Part shown: one piece after another, positions 33,339 through 42,471 of the stretch
Layout: every line of letters starts with the position of its first letter
Position numbering within the stretch: position 1 is the first letter of the stretch
Assembly: GCF_002295115.1 (NCBI RefSeq)
Contig: NZ_NSFV01000005.1
Span: 310,001 to 374,000, forward strand
Length of the DNA stretch: 64,000 nucleotides
Direction: 5' to 3'
Origin: Mesorhizobium sp. WSM4311
GTDB lineage: Bacteria; Pseudomonadota; Alphaproteobacteria; Rhizobiales; Rhizobiaceae
The notes under the pieces: generated by a model
Databases searched by the model: none
Seen by the model: the letters and a program-made list of their open reading frames with translations, nothing else
What the model was told of the DNA's origin: nothing
Made by a program: the position numbers and the translations under genes

Positions 33339-34316
33339 TCAGGCGGCTGCCATGATCCCGGCATAGGTGCCGAAATCGACATTGCCGCCGGAAAGCACCA
33401 CGGCGACACTTTTGCCAGACAGTTCGATCTCGCCCGACGACAGGGCCGCGAGCGCCACGCAGCCGCCCGGCTCGACCACCAGCTTGAGATAGGCCATGGC
33501 ATCGCGCATCGCCTGTGCGGTCGCCTTATCGGAGACGGCGACGGCGCCGGCAAGGTTTTTGCGGTTGATTTCGAAGGTGATGGCGCCCGGCTCGGCGGTC
33601 AGGATCGCGTCGCAGATCGAGCTATGGCCCGGTTCGTTCGAAACCCGGGCGCCGGCGGCGAGCGAGCGGCGCGTGTCGTCGAAATGCTCGGGCTCGACCG
33701 CCCAGACCGCGGTGCCCGGCGAGACATCCTTGACCGCCACCGAAATGCCGCTCGACAGGCCGCCGCCCCCGCAGGGGATGACGACGGCGTCGAGGCTGAC
33801 GCCAAGCGCCCTGGCCTGCCGCATGAGTTCGAGGCCGATCGTGCCTTGCCCGGCAATGATGGCCGGATCGTCGAAGGGCGGCACCAGCACCATGCCCTTG
33901 TCGATATAGGGGCGAACCACGCTCATGCGGTCATCGCGAAAGCGGTCGAAGGGCACCACTTCCGCCCCCAGCTTGCGGACATTGCCGATCTTCATCGCCG
34001 GCGCGTCCTCCGGCATGGCGATGACCGCCTTGACGCCGAACATGGCGGCCGAAGCGGCGACCCCTTGCGCATGATTGCCGGAGGAGAAGGCGACGACGCC
34101 ACGGCTGCGCTCTTCCTCGCTCAGCGACGACAGCTTGTTGTAGGCGCCGCGGAACTTGAACGAGCCGGTGCGCTGCAACGTCTCCGGCTTGAACAGGATG
34201 CGGCCGCCGAAGCGCCTGTTCAGCTCGGGCGATTCGATCAAGGGGGTTTCGACGATCAGGCCGGAAAGCCGCGCCGCGGCGGCGTGGATGTCGGCAATGC
34301 CGGGAGGGGTGGTCAT
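33339..34316 (-). CDS. Threonine/serine dehydratase-like PLP enzyme
   Basis: A 325-residue fold-type II PLP enzyme. The cofactor Lys is K54 in TGSFKFRGAYN; the substrate loop is SSGNHAQGVA; the phosphate-binding Gly loop is CGGGGLSSG. There is no C-terminal ACT regulatory domain, so it is a catabolic or biodegradative-type threonine dehydratase, serine racemase or hydroxyectoine-utilisation dehydratase. Threonine-to-2-oxobutanoate is the default guess. It is monocistronic. Confidence 0.82.
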   Translation of the reverse strand: MTTPPGIADIHAAAARLSGLIVETPLIESPELNRRFGGRILFKPETLQRTGSFKFRGAYNKLSSLSEEERSRGVVAFSSGNHAQGVAASAAMFGVKAVIAMPEDAPAMKIGNVRKLGAEVVPFDRFRDDRMSVVRPYIDKGMVLVPPFDDPAIIAGQGTIGLELMRQARALGVSLDAVVIPCGGGGLSSGISVAVKDVSPGTAVWAVEPEHFDDTRRSLAAGARVSNEPGHSSICDAILTAEPGAITFEINRKNLAGAVAVSDKATAQAMRDAMAYLKLVVEPGGCVALAALSSGEIELSGKSVAVVLSGGNVDFGTYAGIMAAA

Positions 34317-34457
34317 GCGAAGTCCAGCAAAAAGAGGCAGTCTCTTCTCATGATGCCCGCAAACGGCCGTGGCGCACCATCGAAAAAATGTGACCGTTAC
34401 AAAGTTGGCGGACTGTCTCCGCCGTCGCCGCGATGCCCCGCCGACATCTCGCCGGTT

Positions 34458-34778
34458 TCACCCAAGCAACGTCCGCTGCCTCTTGGTCCCGCCCAGCTTG
34501 CGCCAATTGTTGAAGCGGTGGGTGGCGGCGGCAAAGGAGATCTTCATCTGCTGGGCGACCGAATAGCGCGACTTGCCTTCGTCGAACATGCGGTAGCAGC
34601 ACTCCACCCCTTCCTCGGTCAGCTTGCCGTCGGGGGCCTTGTTGTGTGGATTGGCGGGGTCGAATTTCTCGATCTGCTGCTCGACCAGGCCCTTCAGGCG
34701 CTGCAGATCGGCCTCGATGCTGGCGATGAGATCGAGAACGGGTTTCGGGTCGAAATGCTGGGGGTGCGGCTTCGTCAT
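34458..34778 (-). CDS. Conserved hypothetical protein with HTH-like segment
   Basis: A 106-residue basic soluble protein. The N-terminal half is helical (PVLDLIASIEADLQRLKGLVEQQIEKF). The C-terminal half, LTEEGVECCYRMFDEGKSRYSVAQQMKISFAAATHRFNNWRKLGG, resembles a homeodomain-like HTH. A role in DNA binding is possible. It lies upstream of mbfA on the opposite strand. Confidence 0.6.
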   Translation of the reverse strand: MTKPHPQHFDPKPVLDLIASIEADLQRLKGLVEQQIEKFDPANPHNKAPDGKLTEEGVECCYRMFDEGKSRYSVAQQMKISFAAATHRFNNWRKLGGTKRQRTLLG

Positions 34779-34920
34779 GCGGGGATCCTCGTTCTTGTCT
34801 TAGGTTCAGCTATATAGGGGAATCTTTGCCAATAAGGAAGAAGCGTGGCCGCTCGCACGCTTCAACAATTCTTGAACCCGTGACCCTCAGCGCGATTGAC
34901 CCGGAGCATGCTAAACCATA

Positions 34921-34939
34921 GTTTAGAACAATTCTAAAC
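34921..34939 (+). promoter_or_regulatory. Irr-type iron control element (ICE) upstream of mbfA
   Basis: GTTTAGAA-caa-TTCTAAAC is an inverted repeat with a 3-nt spacer that matches the rhizobial ICE core TTTAGAAnnnTTCTAAA. It ends 15 bases before the mbfA ATG. A second overlapping palindrome CTAAAC-cata-GTTTAG covers 34911-34926. Irr binds ICE under low iron; at mbfA it represses, so expression would rise with iron. Confidence 0.8.
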
Positions 34940-34954
34940 TAGGGTCCTTTCCTC

Positions 34955-35938
34955 ATGCTTTCCCGTGTTTTCGGCTTCGGCCGCCGCTCCTTCGAATCGC
35001 TCTCCGAACAGGAAATCCTGGCGCTGGCCATTTCATCCGAGGAAGATGACGGGCGCATCTACCGGGCCTACGCCGACGGGCTGGCGGAAAGGTTTCCGCA
35101 ATCGGCGAAAGTGTTCGAGGAGATGGCCGAGGAAGAGGACGGCCATCGCGACTCGCTGATCGAGCTCTTTCGCAAGCGCTTCGGCGAGCGCATCCCGCTG
35201 ATCCGGCGCGAACATGTGAAGGGCTATTATGAGCGCAAGCCCGACTGGCTGGTGAGGCCGCTCGGCATCGAGCATGTGCGCAGCCAGGCCGAGGCCATGG
35301 AGCGGCAGGCCTACCTGTTCTATGTCGAAGCGGCAAAGCGCACGACCGATGCCTCGACGCGAAAACTTCTCAATGACCTGGCGATAGCCGAACAGGGCCA
35401 CGAGACGCTGGCGCAGCGGCTGGAGCAGAAGCACGTGCCCGGCGAGGTGAAGGATGAAGAGGCCGCCGCCGAGCAGCGCCAGTTCATCCTGACTTACGTG
35501 CAGCCCGGCCTGGCCGGCCTGATGGACGGTTCGGTGTCGACACTGGCGCCGATCTTCGCCGCTGCCTTTGCCACGCATGACACCTGGCAGACCTTCCTGG
35601 TCGGGCTTGCCGCGTCGATCGGCGCCGGCATCTCCATGGGTTTTACGGAAGTGGCTTCCGACGACGGCAAGCTCTCAGGTCGCGGCTCGCCGATAAAACG
35701 CGGCATCACCACCGGCGTCATGACATCGGCCGGCGGCCTCGGCCACGCCTTGCCCTATCTCATTCCGCATTTCTGGACGGCGACGGCCGTCGCCGCCGTG
35801 GTGGTGTTCTTCGAACTTTGGGCCATCGCCTTCGTCCAGAACCGCTACATGCAGACCCCGTTCCTGCGCGCCGCCTTCCAGGTGGTGCTGGGCGGCGCGC
35901 TGGTGTTCGCGGCCGGCGTGCTGATCGGCAACGCGTGA
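34955..35938 (+). CDS. mbfA: Membrane-bound ferritin-like iron exporter MbfA
   Basis: A 327-residue protein with an N-terminal erythrin/rubrerythrin di-iron domain (residues 15-150) and a C-terminal VIT1-like membrane domain (about 180-327). EEDDGRIYRAYADGL, EMAEEEDGHRDSLIELF, YLFYVEAAKRT and DLAIAEQGHETLAQRLE carry the Glu/His iron ligands. The membrane part contains GLMDGSVSTLAPIFAAAFA and MGFTEVASDDG. MbfA exports iron and protects against iron and peroxide stress in rhizobia. The ICE box upstream supports Irr control. Confidence 0.9.
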   Translation: MLSRVFGFGRRSFESLSEQEILALAISSEEDDGRIYRAYADGLAERFPQSAKVFEEMAEEEDGHRDSLIELFRKRFGERIPLIRREHVKGYYERKPDWLVRPLGIEHVRSQAEAMERQAYLFYVEAAKRTTDASTRKLLNDLAIAEQGHETLAQRLEQKHVPGEVKDEEAAAEQRQFILTYVQPGLAGLMDGSVSTLAPIFAAAFATHDTWQTFLVGLAASIGAGISMGFTEVASDDGKLSGRGSPIKRGITTGVMTSAGGLGHALPYLIPHFWTATAVAAVVVFFELWAIAFVQNRYMQTPFLRAAFQVVLGGALVFAAGVLIGNA

Positions 35939-35950
35939 GGGCGGTTCTCC

Positions 35951-35980
35951 CTTCCCCCACAAGGGCCACAAGGGGGGAAG
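35951..35980. terminator. Candidate bidirectional terminator hairpin
   Basis: CTTCCCCC (35951-35958) and GGGGGAAG (35973-35980) form a stem between the convergent mbfA and ABM genes. No T-run is obvious on either side, so it may be a repeat relic rather than a strong terminator. Confidence 0.4.
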
Positions 35981-35989
35981 GAAGAAGGC

Positions 35990-36334
35990 TTACCCATTCA
36001 CCGCCCGGCTGTCCGCCGGCGCCTCCTCCCTTTCGGTCAGCCCATAATCCCTCACTACATGCGCGATCCGCAGTCGATAGCCGGCAAAGATTCCGCCGCG
36101 GCCGGCCTGCTGCGCCTGCCTGTGTTCTTCGGTGTTGCGCCAGGCCTTCACCGCGTCCTCGTCACGCCAGAACGACAGCGACAGGATGCGGTTCGGATCG
36201 GCGAGGCTCTGAAAACGTTCGATCGAGATGAAGCCATCACTGCCGTCGAGCAAGGGACGCAGATTGGCGGCGATGGCGAGATACGCATCGCGCTTGCCCT
36301 CGGCAGGCTGCACCTCGAAAATGACGGCGATCAC
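35990..36334 (-). CDS. Antibiotic biosynthesis monooxygenase (ABM) domain protein
   Basis: A 114-residue protein of the dimeric alpha/beta-barrel ABM family: MIAVIFEVQPAEGKRDAYLAIA at the N-terminus, DGFISIERFQSLADPNRILSLSFWRDEDAVKAWRNTEEHRQAQQ in the middle. Members act as small monooxygenases or haem-degrading or sensor proteins. It overlaps the NIPSNAP gene by 4 bases; both share the same fold superfamily and probably work together. Confidence 0.8.
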   Translation of the reverse strand: MIAVIFEVQPAEGKRDAYLAIAANLRPLLDGSDGFISIERFQSLADPNRILSLSFWRDEDAVKAWRNTEEHRQAQQAGRGGIFAGYRLRIAHVVRDYGLTEREEAPADSRAVNG

Positions 36335-36663
36335 GGCAGCACCAGCTTGGCGTGCGGCCCGGAGACGTGTTTCAGGAACATGCGGTCCTCCTTGAGGATG
36401 AATCGTTCTCGCTTGGCGAACTCGTAGTTTGCCTTGCCGGCGGGATCGGCGGCAAGCCGGGCGCGATAGGCTTCATAGGCCGCCAGGCTTTCAATGTTGT
36501 AGGCGGCGTAGGCCGTCGTCGCCGAGCCTTCATGCGGAGCATAGTAGCCGATCAGATCGGCGCCGCAGCGCGGAATGGCCTGGCCCCAGTTGCGGGCATA
36601 TTCCTCGAAGGCGGCCTTGCCGAACGGGTCGATCTCATAGCGGATGAAGCAGGTGATGGTCAT
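36331..36663 (-). CDS. NIPSNAP-family protein
   Basis: A 110-residue protein from ATG 36663, preceded by AAGGAGACG. It shows MTITCFIRYEIDPFGKAAFEEYARNWG and CGADLIGYYAPHEGSATTAYAAYNIESLAAYEAYRARLAADP, typical of NIPSNAP ferredoxin-like proteins. Function is unknown in bacteria. It is the first gene of a two-gene operon with the ABM protein, divergent from an ArsR-type regulator that could control both. Confidence 0.8.
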   Translation of the reverse strand: MTITCFIRYEIDPFGKAAFEEYARNWGQAIPRCGADLIGYYAPHEGSATTAYAAYNIESLAAYEAYRARLAADPAGKANYEFAKRERFILKEDRMFLKHVSGPHAKLVLP

Positions 36664-36834
36664 GGTCGTCTCCTTGGGTTCCTGCATCGACGCTTCGAGC
36701 GCGGTCGAAACGTCATACGCATCGATGTGCTAGGCATTTCCTGTCAGGAGCCATTGTCGCTTGCGTCGCCGGCGCCTTGATCTGACCGGAGAATAATGGC
36801 TATCTGACAAGAATGCTTCGATAAGGAACGAACT

Positions 36835-37509
36835 ATGCGTGAAGGACCCGACATCGCCCGCATCGCCAGCCTGGTCGGCGACCCGGCCCGCGCCAACATG
36901 CTGAACGCGCTGATGGGCGGCACGGCGCTGACGGCGAGCGAACTGGCGCTGGAAGCCGGCGTGTCGCTGCCGACCGCCTCGTCGCATCTGTCGAAACTGA
37001 TGGAGGGCGGGCTGCTGACCTTGGCCAGCCAGGGCCGCCACCGCTATTACGGCCTCGCCGGCCCGCAGGTGGCCGGCATGATCGAGGCCATCACCGGTGT
37101 CGCCGAGGCTGTCGGCCCGAAGCGCGTGCGGCCGGGTCCGCGCGACGGCGCCATGCGCGTCGCCCGCGTCTGCTACGACCATCTCGCCGGCGAGCAGGCG
37201 GTGGCGATGCTCGACCGCCTTGTCGAGAAGGACATATTGCTGCGCGATGACAGGGAGATCAGGCTCGGACCGTCGGCGCCATCGCATTTTGCGGCCATTG
37301 GCATCGATGTCGACGCCAAGCCGCGCCGCCCGGTCTGCCGCGCCTGCCTGGACTGGAGCGTGCGCCGCTCGCACCTCGCCGGCACGCTGGGCGCCGCCAT
37401 CCTCGACAAGATCCTTCTTGAAAAATGGGCGCGCCGCGAAAAGGACAGCCGCGCGGTGATTTTCTCGCCGCCCGGCAAGCAGGCCTTCGAGAAGGTGTTT
37501 TTGGCTTAG
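36835..37509 (+). CDS. ArsR-family winged-helix regulator
   Basis: A 224-residue protein. The winged helix is IARIASLVGDPARANMLNALMGGTALTASELALEAGVSLPTASSHLSKLMEGGLLTLASQGRHRYYGLAG (residues 7-77). The long C-terminal half has PVCRACLDWSVRRSHLAGTLGAAILDKIL; its CxxC could bind metal or sense redox state. It diverges from the NIPSNAP/ABM operon, its most likely target. Confidence 0.82.
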   Translation: MREGPDIARIASLVGDPARANMLNALMGGTALTASELALEAGVSLPTASSHLSKLMEGGLLTLASQGRHRYYGLAGPQVAGMIEAITGVAEAVGPKRVRPGPRDGAMRVARVCYDHLAGEQAVAMLDRLVEKDILLRDDREIRLGPSAPSHFAAIGIDVDAKPRRPVCRACLDWSVRRSHLAGTLGAAILDKILLEKWARREKDSRAVIFSPPGKQAFEKVFLA

Positions 37510-37527
37510 TTTGCCGGCTCCTCAACC

Positions 37528-37747
37528 TTCGTCATCCTAGGGCGGAGCAGCCGCAAAGCGGCGTCGCGGAGACCCTAGGATCCATGCCGCGATCTCAGAG
37601 CGCCGCAACGGTGCAGAACCTTGCTGCCAGCACGGCGAGGAAGATCGCTGGATCCTGTGCCGCCGTGTTTTTCCTTGGCGTCCCGGCATGGATCCTAGGG
37701 TCTGCGCCGCGTCGCTTCGCTCCTTGCTTCGCCCTAGGATGACGAAG
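37528..37747. repeat. Intergenic repeat family B, copy 2
   Basis: It begins cttcgtcatcctagggcgg, passes aggatccatgccgcgatct and ends with the inverted complement ggcatggatcctagggtctg, ccttgcttcgccctaggatg and acgaag. The outer arms cttcgtcatcctagggc/gccctaggatgacgaag are perfect inverted repeats. It occupies the gap between the ArsR and ligD genes. Confidence 0.8.
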
Positions 37748-37757
37748 TCGGGTAGGC

Positions 37758-40253
37758 TCACCCCCGCTTCAACGCCTTGGCCTGCTTGAAGAAATCCATC
37801 CACGGATCGGCTTCCGCCAGCTGCTTCAGCGTCGTCTTGTCGCCGATTGGGAACGCGTTCGGCGCCAGGCCGGCCTCGATCTCGGCCCAGGTCACCGGCA
37901 TCGACACGGTGGCTCCTTTCTTGGCGCGCGAGGAATAGGGCGCGACCGTCGTCGAGCCCCTGCCATTGCGCAGATAGTCGACGAAGATTTTCCCGGTCCG
38001 CGCCTTCTTCGACAGTGTGGCCGTGTAGCGGTCGGGGGCACCCTGTTCGAGCGCCTTGGCGAAATCATGCGCGAAGGTCTTCACCGCCTCCCAGTCGGCC
38101 GATGGCTTCAGCGGCACCAGCACATGGTAGCCCTTGCCGCCCGATGTCTTGACGAAGTTCGGCAGCGACAGCTCGTCGAGCTTGCCCCTTATATCGAGCG
38201 CCGCCTCGCGCACCGCTTTCACATCGACGCCTTCATCGGGGTCGAGATCGAAGATGATCTGGTCCGGCTGTTCAAGCTTGTCGATCGTGCAGCCCCAGAT
38301 GTGGATCTCGACCACACCGTACTGGACGAGCGCCGCGACACCGTCGAAATCCCGCACGAACAGGATTTCCTCGCCATCCGTCGGGTCCTTCATCCGGGCT
38401 ATTCTGTCGCTCATGCCGGCCGAGGCATGTTTCTGGAAGAAGCGCGGGCCGCCGACGCCGTCCGGCGCCCGCACAAGGCTGAGCGGCCGGTTGACGACGA
38501 ATTGCTGCATGCGCGGCCAAACCTCGGCGTAATGGTCGAGCAGCCCCTGCTTGGAGATCTTTTCGTCGGGCCATAGCAGCTTGTCGGGATGGGAGAGTTT
38601 TACGCTGGTCGTCATGGTCCCGGCGGCGGTGCCCCTTGAGGCCGACTTAGCCTTGCCTGTCGCTGCCTTGGGCTTTTCCTGCACAACGTCCTCCGCCGGC
38701 TTGTCCTCGCGCAGCCCCTGGAACGAGGCATGGCGTATTATACGGTCCGACGTCCAGCTGCGAAACTCCACTTCGCCGACGAGCTCCGGCTTGACCCAGA
38801 CCAGGCCCTTGCCTTTCGGTACGGCCTTGTCGAAAGGCGAAGCCGTCGCCTTCAGCGCGTCCAGCTTCTGCTTTAGCGCGGTGGCGCCCTTGGCGGAGAA
38901 ACCGGTGCCGACACGGCCGGCATACTGCAGTTTGCCGCCCTCGTAATAGCCGACCAGCAGCGAGCGCAGCCCGCGCCCGGTCTTGTCCGACGGCAGATAA
39001 CCGCCGATGACGAATTCCTGCCGGGCCGTGCATTTCGACTTCACCCAGGTCGGGCCGCGCCCGCTGCGATAGGGCGCATCGGCACGTTTGGAGACGACGC
39101 CTTCCAGCCCCATGCGGCACGCATGTTCCAGCATGATCTTGCCGGGCTCGGAAAAATGGTCGGAGAAACGCACCGCCGCATTTTCCGGCTGCTCGCCGAG
39201 CAGCTCCTGCAAGGCCTGCTTGCGCTCGACCAGCGGCTCGCGACGCAAATCCTTGCCGTCGAGCCGCATCAGGTCGAACACGTAGTAGATGAAGCGGTGT
39301 GTCCGCTTCGCCGACAGGTCCTGCTGCAGCAGCGCGAAGGACGAGACGCCGCTGTCGGCCAGCACGACGATCTCGCCGTCGACGATAGCGTCGCTGCATT
39401 TCAGCGCGGCCAGCTCCACGATGATCTCGCTCCCAAACTTGTCGGTCCAGTCGAGGCCGGTGCGGGTCAAGAGCCGCACTTCCGTGCCGGCGATCTGCGC
39501 CTGCATGCGATAGCCGTCGAATTTGACTTCATGCAGCCAGTCCCTGCCCGGCGGTGCATCCCGCTCCAGTGTCGCCAGCTGCGGTTCGATGAAGTCGAGT
39601 TTGCGCGCCGCTGCCTTCGCCTTGCCGGCGGCCGGCTTGTTCGAATGCCAGACCTCGGGCTTCTTGCCCTTGGCGGTCTTGCCTTCGCCGACCTCTTCGA
39701 TCGTCAGGCCCGACTTCACCGATTCCGGCCTCTCCTTCAAAATGTCCTCGCCCGGGCGCGCCGCGGCGTCGTCCGACTTGATCAAGAGCCAGTTGTCGCG
39801 CTTTTCACCCGCGCGGGGTTTCAGCCGCACCAGATGCCACAGCCCATGCAGCTTATGGCCGTTGAGCTCGAAACTGAGATGCCCCTTCTTCATCGCCTTG
39901 GCCGGGTCGGTCTCCGGCACCCACGTTCCCTCGTCCCAGACGATCACCGAGCCGCCGCCATACTCGCCCTTCGGGATCGTGCCCTCGAACGGCGCATAGT
40001 CGATCGGATGGTCCTCGACATGAACGGCGAGCCGCTTCTCATGCGGATCGAGGCTAGGCCCCCGCGTCACCGCCCAGCTCCACAGCACGCCGCCATGCTC
40101 GAGGCGAAGGTCGTAATGCAGCCTGGTCGCCGCGTGCTTGTGGATGACGAAGATGCCGCCCGCTTCGCTCTTTTTCGTGCGTGCGACCTTGCCCGCCGGC
40201 TCCGACGTTTTCTTGAAATCGCGCTTGGCGTGATATTGTTCGAGGCCGGCCAT
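37758..40253 (-). CDS. ligD: Multidomain ATP-dependent DNA ligase D
   Basis: An 831-residue end-joining enzyme. Domains run from the N-terminal 3'-phosphoesterase (about 15-165; FVIHKHAATRLHYDLRLE with active-site His, WAVTRGPS, GEYGGG) to the ligase (about 220-530; K244 in HEVKFDGYRM) and the polymerase/primase (about 550-831; FDLDPDEG, KTSGGKGYHVLVPL, VDYLRNGRGSTTVAPYS). It processes, fills and seals broken ends brought together by Ku. It lies 12 bases after ku. Confidence 0.93.
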   Translation of the reverse strand: MAGLEQYHAKRDFKKTSEPAGKVARTKKSEAGGIFVIHKHAATRLHYDLRLEHGGVLWSWAVTRGPSLDPHEKRLAVHVEDHPIDYAPFEGTIPKGEYGGGSVIVWDEGTWVPETDPAKAMKKGHLSFELNGHKLHGLWHLVRLKPRAGEKRDNWLLIKSDDAAARPGEDILKERPESVKSGLTIEEVGEGKTAKGKKPEVWHSNKPAAGKAKAAARKLDFIEPQLATLERDAPPGRDWLHEVKFDGYRMQAQIAGTEVRLLTRTGLDWTDKFGSEIIVELAALKCSDAIVDGEIVVLADSGVSSFALLQQDLSAKRTHRFIYYVFDLMRLDGKDLRREPLVERKQALQELLGEQPENAAVRFSDHFSEPGKIMLEHACRMGLEGVVSKRADAPYRSGRGPTWVKSKCTARQEFVIGGYLPSDKTGRGLRSLLVGYYEGGKLQYAGRVGTGFSAKGATALKQKLDALKATASPFDKAVPKGKGLVWVKPELVGEVEFRSWTSDRIIRHASFQGLREDKPAEDVVQEKPKAATGKAKSASRGTAAGTMTTSVKLSHPDKLLWPDEKISKQGLLDHYAEVWPRMQQFVVNRPLSLVRAPDGVGGPRFFQKHASAGMSDRIARMKDPTDGEEILFVRDFDGVAALVQYGVVEIHIWGCTIDKLEQPDQIIFDLDPDEGVDVKAVREAALDIRGKLDELSLPNFVKTSGGKGYHVLVPLKPSADWEAVKTFAHDFAKALEQGAPDRYTATLSKKARTGKIFVDYLRNGRGSTTVAPYSSRAKKGATVSMPVTWAEIEAGLAPNAFPIGDKTTLKQLAEADPWMDFFKQAKALKRG

Positions 40254-40265
40254 TGCTTGGTCTCC

Positions 40266-41132
40266 TCAGGCCGATTTGCGCTTGGGCGCCGCTTTCGGCC
40301 TGGCGCGTTTGGCCGCCGGCTTGGCTTTCGCCGATGATGGTTTCGGCGAACCGGAATCCGACGACAGGCTCTTCTTCAGCGCGTCGAACAGATTGACGAC
40401 ATTGGAGGGCTTCGGCGCCGCCTTGGCCTTCGGCGCCTTATGCCCCGCCTTCTTGGCGCGGATCAGCTCGAGCAGCGCGTCCTCATATTTGTCGTCGAAT
40501 TTCGACGGATCGAACTTGGCCTTCTTCTTGTCGATGATCAGTTCGGCGAGATCGGTCATTTCCTGGTCGGTCTTCACCGCCTTGATCTCGCCGAACACGC
40601 TGTCCGGCTGGCGCACCGTATTGTCGTAGCGAAGCGTCGTTAGCACCATGCCCTTGCCGAGCGGTTCGATGACCACGGGCCGTTCGCGTTGATAAAGCAC
40701 GATCCGCGCCAGCCCGGCCATCTTCTTGCCCGCCATGGCATCGCGGATGACGGCGAATGCCTCTTCCGACACCTTGTCGGCCGGCGCGACATAATAGGGC
40801 GTGTCGAGATAGATCTGCTGGATCGAGGCCTTGTCGACGAAACCGTCGAGGCTCATCGTGTGCGAGGATTCGATCTGCACCGCCTCGATCTCGTCTTCCT
40901 CGATATGGACGAAATCGCCGTCGTCCAATTCATAACCCTTGATCTCGTCGCCATCGTCCAAGGGCTTGCCGGTTTCGGCGTCGACATAGATGCGCTTCAC
41001 CGTGTTGCCGGTCTTGCGGTTGAGGATGCGAAACGACACCCTTTCGGTGTGGGTGACGACATTGGTCAGTTCGACCGCGCAGGTCACCAGCGACAGCTTC
41101 AGATAGCCTTTCCAGGCTGGACGCGGCGCCAT
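40266..41132 (-). CDS. ku: Non-homologous end-joining protein Ku
   Basis: A 288-residue bacterial Ku starting MAPRPAWKGYLKLSLVTCAVEL, with the bridge-region segments VKRIYVDAETGKPLDDGDEIKGYELDDG and GKGMVLTTLRYDNTVR. The C-terminal tail is Lys/Pro/Ala-rich (about residues 225-288) and would contact DNA or LigD. Ku binds double-strand ends and recruits LigD, encoded directly downstream in the same operon. Confidence 0.93.
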   Translation of the reverse strand: MAPRPAWKGYLKLSLVTCAVELTNVVTHTERVSFRILNRKTGNTVKRIYVDAETGKPLDDGDEIKGYELDDGDFVHIEEDEIEAVQIESSHTMSLDGFVDKASIQQIYLDTPYYVAPADKVSEEAFAVIRDAMAGKKMAGLARIVLYQRERPVVIEPLGKGMVLTTLRYDNTVRQPDSVFGEIKAVKTDQEMTDLAELIIDKKKAKFDPSKFDDKYEDALLELIRAKKAGHKAPKAKAAPKPSNVVNLFDALKKSLSSDSGSPKPSSAKAKPAAKRARPKAAPKRKSA

Positions 41133-41246
41133 GACAAACTCCTTGCAACGGGTTCAATCCAGAACGGGGCAAAGCCCATTCCGGTTCCGACCGCGCGACA
41201 AGGCAAGTCGGCGCCGTTGCGGCGCCGATCCTGCCTGCCATCTCAC

Positions 41247-41753
41247 CTATTCGGCAGCCTGGAGATTGATCTTGCTTTCCGCCATCTCGGTGAGCTTGCG
41301 ATCGGTCGCTTGCTCTTCCTTGAGATTCTTCGCGAGTACGTTGGCGCAATCGCTGCGGCCGAGTTGCTTGGCCCAGGCAATCAGCGTGCCATAGCGGGTC
41401 ATTTCGTAATGCTCGACCGCTTGCGCAGAGGCGATCAGGGCGGCGTCCAGGACCTGCTTGTCGGCGATGTCGCCGCTCACCTCGTCAGCTTCCTCGAGGA
41501 TGCCGTCAATGGCCGGGCAGTTGATCGCCTTGGCCTTGACGCCATGCAGCTCGAACACCTCTTCGACGCGTTCGATATGGCCCTTGGTCTGTTCAAGATG
41601 TTTTTCGAAGCCTGCCTTGAGCTGCGCGTTGGTGGCCTTGTCGATCATCTTCGGCAACGCCTTCTCGATCTGCTTTTCCGCGTAATAGATGTCGCGCAAC
41701 GTGTGCACGAACAGGTCGTCCAGCGTTTTGATGTCCTTCGAAAAGAAGCCCAT
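41247..41753 (-). CDS. Ferritin-like DUF892 (YciE/YciF) protein
   Basis: A 168-residue four-helix protein from ATG 41753. TLDDLFVHTLRDIYYAEKQIEKALPKMIDKATNAQLKAGFEKHLEQTKGHIERVEEVF is the YciF di-iron helix pair, followed by AIDGILEEADEV and AQAVEHYEMTRYGTLIAWAKQLG. Members are stress-associated ferritin-like proteins of unclear activity. It lies upstream of ku on the same strand, perhaps in a shared stress regulon. The upstream frame could add 14 residues from 41795, but these look non-coding. Confidence 0.82.
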   Translation of the reverse strand: MGFFSKDIKTLDDLFVHTLRDIYYAEKQIEKALPKMIDKATNAQLKAGFEKHLEQTKGHIERVEEVFELHGVKAKAINCPAIDGILEEADEVSGDIADKQVLDAALIASAQAVEHYEMTRYGTLIAWAKQLGRSDCANVLAKNLKEEQATDRKLTEMAESKINLQAAE

Positions 41754-42151
41754 GGTTCTAGCCTTTCCATTTGCTCTTGCGGTGTTGGTGTACATGCCTG
41801 CGGCTTGCAGGCAATATCGGACCGGCCACGCCAGTCCCGACGGTCAACGTCCGCCCTATATGCCGGTTCCTTCCTTTCCTGGCTGAGCAAGGAAATTCCA
41901 TCGGCCAGCCGGAAGTTGAAACAGAACCGCGCCCAGGCGACACTCAAACGAAACATATGTGATGCAAAAGTCACACTGGCCGGAATGGCGACAAAAGGCG
42001 CGGAAACACCCCGAATCAGCCGCATTCCGGCCACGAAGCAACGGGTTTTCGACCAGATATTAACATCGTGTTCACCGACTATTCACGCCTCGATGCTATC
42101 CTTCACGCAATTCGGAAGGGACATCCGAAAATCGGGACAGGGACAGGGTAA
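41754..42151. other. Intergenic region, no gene recognised
   Basis: A 398-bp spacer upstream of the divergent DUF892 gene, with an AT-richer part near 41930-42110 that includes ttcgaccagatattaacatc. It probably holds promoters for the DUF892 gene and the small frame at 42152. No repeat family or RNA gene was recognised. Confidence 0.4.
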
Positions 42152-42292
42152 ATGAACTTCCTAACGCACCTCATCGGCTACGCCGCCGCCATCCGCGAAT
42201 TCGTCGCGCCGACCTATCGGCCCGAGCGCTATTACATGCGCGGCCCTGGTCCGGCTTGCGCCCGTCGCGGCACGTCGCTGGGCGCGCACTGA
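42152..42292 (+). CDS. Possible 46-residue small protein
   Basis: ATG 42152 is preceded by gggacaggg. The frame encodes MNFLTHLIGYAAAIREFVAP followed by a Tyr/Arg-rich part (TYRPERYYMRGPG) and ends at TGA 42290. The codon use is plausible for the genome and the N-terminus is amphipathic. No homologous family was recognised; it could also be chance. Confidence 0.35.
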   Translation: MNFLTHLIGYAAAIREFVAPTYRPERYYMRGPGPACARRGTSLGAH

Positions 42293-42471
42293 CCATGACG
42301 TTCGAGAGCCGCCACAACAGCCGCATCTGCAGGCCGGACACCACGACCCGCGCCACCACTTATCGTTCCGAGCGCCCGGCTCCGAGCGACAGGCGCCGTG
42401 CGACATCGCCACGTCTTTGATCCCGCTCCCGGCTGGCCTGGTGTCCCAGGACACGAGCAGCCGAGGCCCGC

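Noticed and set aside
33285..34817. 510-codon plus-strand open frame across the dehydratase gene
   Set aside because: It spans two opposite-strand genes and an intergenic gap, and shows no protein family features.
39123..40337. 404-codon plus-strand open frame opposite ligD
   Set aside because: The minus strand encodes LigD with all three domains; the opposite frame has no recognisable motif.
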